Assembly (NCBI GenBank): GCA_963675135.1
Contig: OY776128.1
Location: 72,794,670 to 72,858,669 of the forward strand
From: Galeopsis tetrahit
Taxonomy: Eukaryota; Streptophyta; Magnoliopsida; Lamiales; Lamiaceae
Reading direction: 5' to 3'
Length of the DNA: 64,000 nt
Both the position numbers and the translations under genes were made by a program. The notes under the pieces are model-generated. The model was given only the letters and a program-made list of their open reading frames with translations. It was not told the DNA's origin and did no database searches. Shown here piece by piece: positions 55,141 through 64,000 of the stretch (positions within the stretch are counted from its first letter, which is position 1; each line of letters opens with the position of its first letter).

Positions 55141-55544
55141 GTCCTTTACTCATCAAATTAAAATTAAAATTTAGGTGCACCGCCGATTGACTTTAATAAA
55201 ATTATACCTATAATATTATTTTGTATTAAAATTTAAAAAATACACATGCAAAAAATGGAAAAGAAAGACAGGGAAATTTAAAAAGGAAATAAAAAATTTG
55301 AAAAAAAAATTGAAAATGGGAAGAAAAAAGAAAAAGAGGAGGGGGAAGAAAAATTAAAAAGAAAAAAATTGAGATTTGTGGTTAATTTCGATAGTTTTTT
55401 ATTAATTATATTTTTACGTTTTTTTTTTTTAAATATGGGTGATTTGGTGGTGAATTGATTTTTTAGAGTTTATTTTATTATATTTTGTGTAAAATAATAA
55501 AAGGATAATATAATCTTTTAAATGTGATTATTTTTTTAAAAATA

Positions 55545-55920
55545 TTTTGGGGTGCACTCATAAAATGTGCGAGTGAAGATAACCGTGGTAAAACAATAAT
55601 TTGGGGGTGACCTCATAAAATGAGTGAGTGCAGATAATTGTGGTAAAAAATAATTTGGGGGTGAACTCATAGAATGAGAGGGTGTAGATAACTGTTGTAA
55701 AAAAGAAATGATTTGGGGGTGAACTCATTAAATGAGCGGGTGCAGATAATTGTTGTAAAAATATGATTAGGGGGTGAATTCATTAAATTAGCGGGTGCAG
55801 ATAATTGTAGTAAAAATATGATTAGGAGGTGCACTCATTAAATTAGTGGGTGCAGGTAATTGTAGTAAAAATATGATTAGGAGGTGCACTCATTAAATTA
55901 GTGGGTGCAGGTAAAATATA
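55545..55920. repeat. Right-arm tandem array, ~55-62 bp units
   Basis: About seven units with the core GGGGGTGAACTCATAAAATG followed by AGNGGGTGCAGATAA, the inverted form of the left-arm array. The outermost units (GATTAGGAGGTGCACTCATT) are nearly identical to each other, so they are recent duplications. Confidence 0.85.
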
Positions 55921-56129
55921 AATAAAATTTAAAAAGAAGGGTAATATAGTAAATAACAAAATATAATTTAAATAATGCTAAAAATAACTGAAACCTGTAT
56001 GACAGGTAGCAGATCGTTTTTACGGTTACGACGCCATATGGCGCGATTCGACAAAGTGACTGCGTAGTCACTTTGTAAAATGTGACTACCGTAAAAATTG
56101 CCCAACTCAGTTTCTTATAAGAAATCAAT

Positions 56130-59100
56130 TCTATAAGAGACCTACCCTTTTTTCTCTCCCCATTCCCGTCCGAATGGGATTCTCGTCTTCGCGGGAATTC
56201 TCCATCCCCGCCTATCTTTATATATATTTTTTATTTTTTAAGAATTATTTAATTTTATTATGCAAATTAATTAAAATAAATTAAGTAAGAATTATATATA
56301 AATATTTTATTAAGTAATATACTCCCTTCTAATCAAAATATATGTCATCCTAATTTCATCCACACATCATTTTTCTCATAATTAATGATTGTACATCTCA
56401 TAAAAAAAAAAAAAAATTTATATAAATATTTAATGATTTTAAGGTTAACTTTGGAAGAAATAAAATTAATTTACATAAAAATGTAAAACGTCGTATAATT
56501 TGTAAAAAAAAAGAAAAATCAAAACTACTTATATTAAATTAAGAATAGAATAAATTAATAAATTTAATATTAAGGATGTGCCTCGGTCGATTCAATAACC
56601 AAATCGAACTAGCCTAACCAAACTGAAATCAAATTTGAGTATTTCAGTACTAGATTGAATCAAAAGTAAGACGTTACCGAACCAAATTTTTTGGTTCAAA
56701 TTCAAATTTTGTTTGTTCATAAATATGAAATTAATCATTCAACACAACTAGATTGAATCAAAAGCAAGACTAACCGAACCAAATTTTTTTGTTCAAAAGG
56801 AGCTCAAACCCGTATCAAAGTAGTCGCAATAAATAGTAAAATAATGATTCTCAATCCTGAAGAGAATAATTGAAGGTACACCATTAATTTTTCAAAAACT
56901 AAAGCATATTAATTTCACATTGTAATGAGAAATGTATTTATTTCGAATTATGAACAATTAATAGGTACACAATAATTAATTTACTTAAATATAAATAAAT
57001 ATATATAAAAAAGGTAGATAGCGTATAATGTCATAACATGATATAACTAACTCAAAACATTGAATTTTGTGGACCATATACTCCATAATACTTAGACCTA
57101 GCTAGATAACTTTATCTTCGAAAATATTTTTCTTTTCCCAAACATTATTTAACCAAATCATTTAAAGAGATAGATAAGCTTATTGTTTATAGTCAATTAT
57201 AATATTTAATGATCAGCGTAGATCGACCACTATTTAGGGGCCAGTTTGACTGGCTTCATACCCCATATTGATATTATTATGTATGAATAATGATTGATAT
57301 TTAACCCAAACTTCACCAATAATTAAGTAGTTTGTTTTCATTCAAATATAAAATATTTGTAATTTTAATTTTTATATACATAAAAGATAATTTTGCTGAC
57401 AGTTAGAACTGAGGAATACCAAAAGGGATGAGTAAAGTAAACGTATACGAAAAATCTATGACTAAATTAACCAATTCTAACTTTAAAAAGAATTTTATTT
57501 TCATTAGAAAATTCACAGTTGCTGTTAAAAAAATATACATTAATAGTTAATTAATTTCAGCCACAATGATCAGTAAATTACACTAAAAATGATTTGGTGG
57601 TTAGTAGACAGAGTGGAGCTCCGTTAAAGTAAGGACCAACCCAAGAAATTACTTAGTACACCTATTATTTGGACAAATTTAATCAAATCTCCCTATAAAA
57701 AAAAGTTAAAAATAAAATACTCATCGAATGACTTTACATCTTAAAAAATGCTTTTATACTTTTTAAATGTTATATCTTTCAATTTTAAGTCTGTTTTTCT
57801 TCTAAGTCTCAACCTTGAATATATGGTTAATTGAATAAAAAAATCAACATCTTTAGAATGTTAATCAATTAAACAGATTTTTTTTCCCAACTTGGTACGC
57901 CACATTTTTTAATTTTGTAATCTAATACACCAACTCATTTTTTTGTCATATTTAGTTCGAGGAACATTTTTAAAAAAAGTGTTATATGCTTGCAATTTTA
58001 AAAATATTTTTTGGAATCATATTGCAAAACTACTTGGCTAATTCTATTGCTCTATGGCAAGGGGAAAAAAACATAGTTCTTTGAAGGGGGAGAGGGTTTG
58101 CAGTTTGAAGAAGTATTGTAGTATAACAAGTAGTGTATCAAATTACAAAAAAAAAAAAAAGTTACATTGTAATTGATAATCTCGTGTAAATTTTGTATGC
58201 AAGTAACCCTATATTCAATTATTGAAATTGAAAAGTAGATGAAAACATAATGGCGTTTTAAAATTATAAAAGTTATTTGAGAGGTATTTATGAAAAAGTC
58301 ATATGTATTGGTAATAAACCGAAGGTTAAAAAGGCCATATCCCGTGTAAACTAAAATATAAGGTTTAGAGCTACAATTTTCACACCTATTTAAATTCTAA
58401 CCATTGCTCTACAAATTAATTGAGTCCTACAGAGTTAGGGTCGGCTCGTCTTCTCATTAGCCTGTCTTCCCATTTAATATTTTTAGATTTAATTATGATA
58501 TAATTCTATGATAAATTTATTTTTATTGTTGTACATATTTACATTAAATGAGTAAGAACATAAAAATTTTGTTCAAAAATATAATAAAAATGTTAAGAGT
58601 ATTAAATAGTTTGACATTTTGAGTAAATAAATAATGAATTTAAGAATAATAGTAAAAATATTATTTCCACTTTAAACTGACAAAAACAAATTTGGACGGC
58701 AAAAAAAATTTCATACAAAATTTGGACAATTGGAATGTGATATACTAATACTGATATGCACGTTTAAGCACGATTCCAATTTCCAACTCTAGCTTTAGGT
58801 CATAGTCCATAGAGTGAATTGAGACTTGATGTTGATGCAGCTTCTTGTTTGGAAAAACGCGAGACATTTAGGATGACGGTTTACATTGATGACAACGACG
58901 AACTATTTGATGCACAAATAATTACATTGATATGATAGTGTATATAAGCACATGTTATCTTTCGGATTTTTTTTGATATTGATACACTATCTCTAACACT
59001 TTACACATCTAAAATAAATAATGATGCTTAAATTGTTGTATGGAGTACTTAATTATATATCTAACTCCACAAATTAAGGCTAAACAAATCATGTATACTC

Positions 59101-60364
59101 GATGAAAATAGAAAAACTAGACAAAAAAATCGTGCACTGTTGATTCTAAATGAGGTCATGGCGTCATAATATTGAGTAAGTATCACGTGTAAATAATTTT
59201 AGAATAGATAAATTAAAATTTCCGACACAATCAATTTTTTAGAAATGGTAATAAATCTAGTTGAGTTGCAACACAAGTTCTTAAATTCGTATAAAGAATT
59301 CTATATGTTCATCGAAATTAAATCATAATAAATTAAAACTTCCAAAAATCAACAGAACATGTAACACTCCAATAATTTAAAATCACGTCTTGAGTACATG
59401 ATGCTTTGTAATAAAAGATCTCAACGACCTTTTTTAAAGATGATAAACTATATTAAATGACACCGCCTTAAGCTCCGATTTGACTTGAAAAAATACGACG
59501 GAATATGTTGTCCACGTTGGTTCTCCGATGCTCATGTCTTCCCAAACTCAAAATTAAGTTGTAAAAAAAACATAAGAATACAAATGTGTGTAAATTTTGG
59601 AACGACTTACCATATCGTCAATGCGTTATTGCAACCATATTTTCTGATAGTGAACCCAAGAATTTGAGAACCACACCCCGTTCCCCATGCATCTCGCACG
59701 TACGAGGACTAGAGTTGCCACCTAATTCCCCAAACAATTATCTTGTCACCTTCCACATCTTTATCATTAGTATAAACTCTTCAATTTCGGACATGCATTC
59801 TAATTAATATTTTTATTTTTCGTAGAAAAAAAATACTTATGATATAATGAAATTAAGTCCACTAATCCAATTTTGGTTTCTCATATAAAACACCACATTG
59901 GACAACATTTACAACCTTATTATCACTTTTTCATTTCACATATATAACACTGGCAAATTGGGTGAACATTTTTAATTTAGACACACACACGTTTAACGGA
60001 TATATACTTGTTAATTATTTGAAAAGAAGATAGTTGAAAATTTAAAATCATGCACGAATGAAACAGCTCTTCCTTTCCAAATGTGACAGCAACATTTATG
60101 TTAATTTTCCCTTAAAACCCATCCCATTAATAAAATTCGTCAGCTAATTAATTATTTAAAAAAGAATTCCAGTATGAGAAAATAAAATTAATTTCTTATA
60201 TACTCCTATATTAAAATAAAATAAAGAGATATGATTGAAAGTAAAAAAATTAGAGCCCACCAGGGCAGAGCCTCTTAAATGCTGTTAACCAAGAAAACCC
60301 GACACCCCTCGTATATTAATACTGTTCCAATCCAATCCAATATTCAATTCTCAATTCAAACATC
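56130..60364. other. AT-rich intergenic DNA, upstream of the OFP gene
   Basis: A GC-rich scrap at 56158-56215 (ccccattcccgtccgaatgg) resembles the end of a hAT-type repeat. At 56575-56800 are ccgaaccaaattttttggtt motifs, repeated twice. A TGTAACACTCC motif at 59359 could be an LTR start. ORFs at 59485-59807 are short and unrecognised. The OFP promoter is at the right end (tatattaatac at 60311-60321). Confidence 0.45.
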
Positions 60365-60910
60365 ATGAAATTCCCATCCCTTTTGAAAGCCGCCGCCGCC
60401 GCCCCTCCGTGGCGGTGCTCCACCGCCCCCAAAACCCTCTCCTTCCGCGCAACCAACGATTTCACGGCGGTGGAGGTGCTTGATGAAGAGAACGAGTCGG
60501 CGGTGGTGAGTGGGTTGAGATCGGAGAGGCTGATTTTCGAGCCTGGCGAGAGTAATTCCATCCTGGAAGTAGCGAAACCTGAGAAGAAGAAAACGACGTC
60601 GTTGAGAAAAGAATGCGTGGTGATGGATTCGTTCGACCCGGTTCTTGATTTCCGGGTTTCGATGGAGGAGATGGTGGCGGCCCACGCGCTCAAAAGCTGG
60701 GAATCTTTGGAGGAGCTTTTGACTTGTTATCTCCAAGTCAACGATAGCAGCAATCATTCTTACATCCTTCAAGCATTTTCCGATTTGTTTATTCGTCGGG
60801 AGGAGGATCAAAACCCTAGGCGGCGCTCTTTCTCGTCGCCGCTCTCGTTTACTTCCTCCACCGCCGCCAGCCCCTTGCCGGAAAATCTTCTTCTTCTTAA
60901 GAATAATTAA
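60365..60910 (+). CDS. OFP13: OVATE family protein, OFP13/16-like transcriptional repressor
   Basis: A 181-aa intronless protein; the ATG at 60365 is the first and gives the family start MKFPSLL. An N-terminal motif KTLSFRATND (about residues 23-32) follows a short Ala/Pro tract; relatives have the same PKTLSFRA segment. The OVATE domain covers about residues 85-145 (VVMDSFDPVLDFRVSMEEMV, LLTCYLQVNDSSNHSYILQA, FSDLFI), close to the C-terminus as usual. The tail is Ser-rich and ends PLPENLLLL. OFPs are plant-specific repressors that interact with TALE homeodomain proteins and TRM proteins and affect organ shape. The closest Arabidopsis group is OFP13/OFP16/OFP18; exact orthology is not settled. 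The GC-rich coding block contrasts with AT-rich flanks, as expected for a host single-exon gene. Confidence 0.92.
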   Translation: MKFPSLLKAAAAAPPWRCSTAPKTLSFRATNDFTAVEVLDEENESAVVSGLRSERLIFEPGESNSILEVAKPEKKKTTSLRKECVVMDSFDPVLDFRVSMEEMVAAHALKSWESLEELLTCYLQVNDSSNHSYILQAFSDLFIRREEDQNPRRRSFSSPLSFTSSTAASPLPENLLLLKNN

Positions 60911-61270
60911 TCTAGATGAACTAATTATTTTTGTAACTAATTAATAATTAATTAGTAGTATTTTTGATTTAGTTTAGTTTAGTTTAATTTTGGATTGATG
61001 AAGATCGATGTGACAGTTGAATTATTTTTTGAAGAATTGGGGATATATAAAAAAAATTAATTATTGGTTGTGGATGGATTGATGACTCTCAATTTCAAAT
61101 TGTATTTTTTTTTTGTCTCTGATGCATTATAGAGTATTTATTTATCTTGCACGTGATGTGTATTGTATTGACACTATTGAAATCTAACAAAATTCTGTAA
61201 TTTATTCAGGGTGTATATTGGAAGAAGATGTTGGATTTATGGACAAGTTAAAAAAAAAAGAGTAGACTAG
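60911..61270 (+). other. OFP 3'UTR and downstream sequence
   Basis: AT-rich. A small GTTTAGTTTAGTTTAATTTT run lies at 60972-60990. Probable poly(A) region, no distinct signal chosen. Confidence 0.5.
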
Positions 61271-61273
61271 CTT

Positions 61274-61605
61274 GCACGTACCAATGATGAAATACTGGAT
61301 AAAATAACTAATTAATTAGATAAGCACATATGGATAATGAAATATGAATGGAATAACTAATTAGGTATGCACTTATGGATGATGAAATATTGTACGAAAT
61401 AACTGATTAGATATGCACGTACGGATGATGAACAACGAGAAGAAATAACTGATTAGATATGCACGTACGGATGATGAACAACGAAATAGATAACTAAGAT
61501 ATGCACGTACAGATGATCAAATACGAATGAAATAACTAAGATATGCACGTACGGATCGGACGATGAAATGCGATATAACTAATTAGGAGCACGAAGATAA
61601 TTAAT
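61274..61605. repeat. Minisatellite downstream of OFP, ~45-60 bp units
   Basis: About seven units with the core ATATGCACGTACGGATGATG followed by A-rich AAATACGAATGAAATAACTA and ATTAG. The middle two units (GATTAGATATGCACGTACGG, ATGATGAACAACGA) are nearly identical. Confidence 0.88.
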
Positions 61606-62853
61606 TTGAAAGCTTGGCATTTCTAGCTATTAATTCGTAGGGTCCAGTTAATATCTCATTTATTTCTTGAAATGAAAACACACGGGCAAAGCGTAATTAT
61701 GTATCGTAAGTATATATTGTTTTTTCTTATTTATGTATATATATTTATAGGAAATTTAGGCAACAATGTTGATTCACCCTGAACTTCAACTGAGAATTCA
61801 AATTGGACAAAGTAACTATCAATTGACAGGCAAAGGACTATTGATGCAAAAATTTGGAGTGGTCCTCTCTGCACCAATTTTGTGAACTGCACCAACTGCA
61901 CCAATTATCAAAAAACCAAATTAAAAAAAAAAAAAAAAAAAACTGAGTTTTTATTTTATTTTATAAAAAAAATGGGTAGTATTATTTAATTTTACATCCA
62001 CATTAATGCCTCTAAATGGGGAGTAATTAATAGAATTACAGAAATACTTTTTGACGGCAAGAAATAATTATGGTCTGAAATGAAGTGATATGAAATGACA
62101 CCTATATATTTTTTGAGTCAATTATGAGGGTGAAAAGTGCCTTTTCTCTGCTTTAATTTTAATTTTAATTTTTGACCAGAAAAATAGTTTTGTATGGCAT
62201 CTTGCCTTTATCTGGCCTCTCTGGCGGAAACCTTTGAGTCATTTTCTGTCTGTTAATTAGCTCAGAAAATAGAAGAAAACTACAAATAAAAAGGAAATTA
62301 TTCTCAAGAATGTTGCAGAATTGCAATTAAAATTGGTGGTCCTATTATTGATAAATTTGAGTTCAAATCTGAGTTTGATGCATTCAATGGTGAAAAACTG
62401 GGCATGGATTTTAATAACTGAACGTGAATGTGTTTGGTCTTTTTTTGGTTTGATTATGTGAATTGAACAATGTGCATATACAGTATTGTGTTTGCGTGTG
62501 TGTGAATCTATATTGCATTTAGTAATATAATTATATTCTTTTTTCCTTTGGAAAAATGGAGAGGAAAAGAAGAGAATTTAATTAATGAGATTGTTGGTTA
62601 CTAATTCGAAAACGCTGGAAAAAGAAATAAGATGAAAGATGGTGAAAAAGAAAAAGAAAATTACAATGAAATGACATATTGTTGAGTGAAAACGTGGCAG
62701 ACTCTTTTCAATTATTTTATCATTTTCTTATAATGTTTCGTCATTCATGATTTTAAAAAAGTATACTTTTGATTTGATTTTATTTAACTTTATTTTCTTG
62801 TCATTTTGAATGATAAGAATCGTTTGATCCAAATGCGTACATGAGTACTTATT
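61606..62853. other. AT-rich intergenic DNA
   Basis: No gene. A long A tract lies at 61922-61940. CTGCACCAATTTTGTGAACT / CTGCACCAACTGCACCAAT short repeats occur at 61870-61905. Confidence 0.5.
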
Positions 62854-62854
62854 A

Positions 62855-63088
62855 CTCCTTCCGTCCCCCTATAAGCTTTCCGCTACTTTTTGACACAGAG
62901 ATTAAGAAAAATGATTAAATAATAGATATAGTATAAATGATGTGATTGGAAGAAGGAGAGAGATAGAGAGTAAAGGTAAGATATAAAGTGAAGTATAAGA
63001 AAAAATACTTACCAAAAAGGGTATGCAAAGCTTATAGACGGACGGACCAAAATGGTAAAATGAGAAACTTATAGGCGAATGGAGGGAG
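62855..63088. mobile_element. Stowaway-like MITE
   Basis: Starts CTCCTTCCGTCCCCCTATAA-GCTTTCC after TA and ends AAACTTATAGGCGAATGGAG-GGAG before TA. A second near-terminal copy (AAGCTTATAGACGGACGGAC) lies just inside the right end. Confidence 0.8.
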
Positions 63089-63090
63089 TA

Positions 63091-64000
63091 TATTGAATGC
63101 ATATGTCTAATTCTCTACATTTAATTCCAAAAAAATCGTTGTATATATAAAAAAAAAAATTAAAAGTTATAAGTCTACAAGTTGTATATAAAAGTTATAA
63201 AAAAAAATTAAAATTAAAAGTTATAAGTCCTTAAAATCTTGCTCAAAAACCCCTTCAAGGGACAAAACTCGGGGCGAAAAAAAAAAGGTACACCCTATTA
63301 GATCAAATCAAAATGAAAATAACTCGAAATAACAAACAAATCCTAAAATACTCGAAAAATAAGAACAATTGCATCTCCCTAAAGAGGCACATAGCATCAT
63401 TACTGATCAAAAACATCATTCCAACATCCCTTATACGAGGCCATAAAACTCATTTCATTAGCAAATGGTGCCAAAGAATCAATAGTGAAGGCCTACGCGA
63501 TGATAACATTCAACTCATTGATAACACTGTTCGGGGTTGGCAATTGTGATGAACCGTCCCGATCAAATGGGGGCCTTTGTCAGGCTTCTTCAAGATAGAG
63601 TGGTGCGATTAATTACTCGGGGATAATAGCAAGTATCAATTGCTTTGTGGAGTTCCTGGTGACCGATTCTAGTAAAGAGGCAACCACCTATTTCTGGGTG
63701 ATGTCTAAGGACTCATCCATGATATCGCCTAAGAGGCCTGATCGTACGAGTTGCTCAACGGGATTAAAGTAGGGGTATTGCTCATTAGGACTGAAGTGAG
63801 CACCATAGTCGAGTCAGAATTCTCTACCTAAAGAGTGTGATCTATCGCATGTGCGCGAGTCGAAAATGGACGAGGGACCGACGGTGCAAACCTAGAAGAT
63901 CTTCTATGAGGGTGGCACGAATAGCTCCTACCACTTTGACCTAAGTCATGAGAGGGTGGGACCTTGCCCTTGATGCACTGGGCAGACATTTGTCCAACTA
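63091..64000. other. AT-rich DNA, then an unidentified higher-GC segment to the window edge
   Basis: From about 63545 the GC content rises and the sequence looks like decayed coding DNA (gtggagttcctggtgaccg, gagcaccatagtcgagtcag), but stops occur in all frames. It may be the edge of an old transposon or retroelement that continues beyond the window. An ORF at 63313-63549 is unrecognised. Confidence 0.35.

Larger units (their letters stand above)
52955..56100. mobile_element. Large inverted-repeat (foldback) element with tandem-repeat arms; ends uncertain
   Basis: Left arm (about 53170-53815) and right arm (about 55190-55960) are inverted copies. Each arm has an outer ~55-bp tandem array (five and about seven units with the core ATTTTATGAGTTCACCCC), then matching AT-rich inner blocks (for example TTTGGTGGTGAATTGA-type, ATTATATTTTGTGTTAA-type, TTTTGTATTAAAA). 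Between the arms are a MITE, a microsatellite-like block and a GC-rich block. Size and structure fit a non-autonomous MULE with cargo, but I could not fix the termini or an unambiguous TSD. Confidence 0.6.

Noticed and set aside
52940..56135. 9-bp duplication TTCTATATG / TTCTATAAG as TSD of the large foldback element
   Set aside because: One mismatch, and the bases next to these copies are not inverted repeats of each other, so the borders are not supported.
59359..59700. Solo Gypsy LTR beginning TGTAACACTCC
   Set aside because: Only one end resembles an LTR; no matching end or target duplication found.

Overview
This is a nuclear plant (eudicot) genomic window. It is AT-rich and intron-containing, full of plant-type transposable elements, and carries four genes typical of flowering plants. 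I cannot name the species. No bacterial, organellar or viral gene set was seen.

Host genes. (1) 8639-8989 (+): a 116-aa GIR1/GIR2-like repressor with an EAR motif and four cysteines. (2) 16935-18383 (-): a 482-aa RRM protein with a serine-rich, charged middle; its 5'UTR appears split by a ~1 kb intron carrying a tandem duplication. (3) 33102-36128 (+): a four-exon ubiquitin-conjugating enzyme variant of the UEV1D/MMZ type, all splice sites and phases consistent, 146 aa. (4) 60365-60910 (+): a single-exon OVATE family protein (OFP), 181 aa. A weak ORF at 32040-32645 may be an orphan gene or a remnant.

The rest is mostly mobile DNA, and for many elements both termini and target-site duplications (TSDs) can be read. 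They are: a 1.05-kb foldback Mutator-like element (5497-6542, 9-bp TSD); about a dozen Stowaway-like MITEs with CTCCCTCCGTCCC-type ends and TA targets; PIF/Harbinger-like MITEs with TTA targets; hAT-like non-autonomous elements with 8-bp TSDs; a LINE graveyard (19.8-22.8 kb) beside an almost intact 4.8-kb LINE with an 18-bp TSD (22914-27727); two Pack-MULE-like elements with 9-bp TSDs (28745-31694 and 40788-42460) carrying GC-rich or exon-like cargo; a small Copia derivative with both LTRs and a 5-bp TSD (37254-39728) that holds a minisatellite and a nested hAT element; a 5'-truncated Copia element with gag and pol (46835-51078, minus strand); a tRNA-derived SINE nested in a MITE (44.66 kb); and a large inverted-repeat element whose arms contain their own ~55-bp tandem repeats (about 52.96-56.1 kb).

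Layout. 0-8.1 kb: AT-rich DNA with MITEs and the foldback MULE. 8.1-9.3 kb: GIR-like gene. 9.3-16.9 kb: mostly non-coding, with exon-like scraps. 16.9-19.4 kb: RRM gene. 19.8-27.7 kb: LINEs. 28-32 kb: minisatellite and Pack-MULE 1. 33-36.2 kb: UEV1. 37-46 kb: nested Copia derivative, Pack-MULE 2, hAT elements, MITE and SINE. 46.8-51.1 kb: Copia. 51-56.2 kb: MITEs and the large foldback. 56.2-60.3 kb: empty AT-rich DNA. 60.3-61.6 kb: OFP and a downstream minisatellite. 61.6-64 kb: a MITE and an unidentified higher-GC end segment. The host genes share no operon or pathway. The strongest candidates for new biology are the cargo-bearing inverted-repeat elements and the satellite-bearing Copia derivative.
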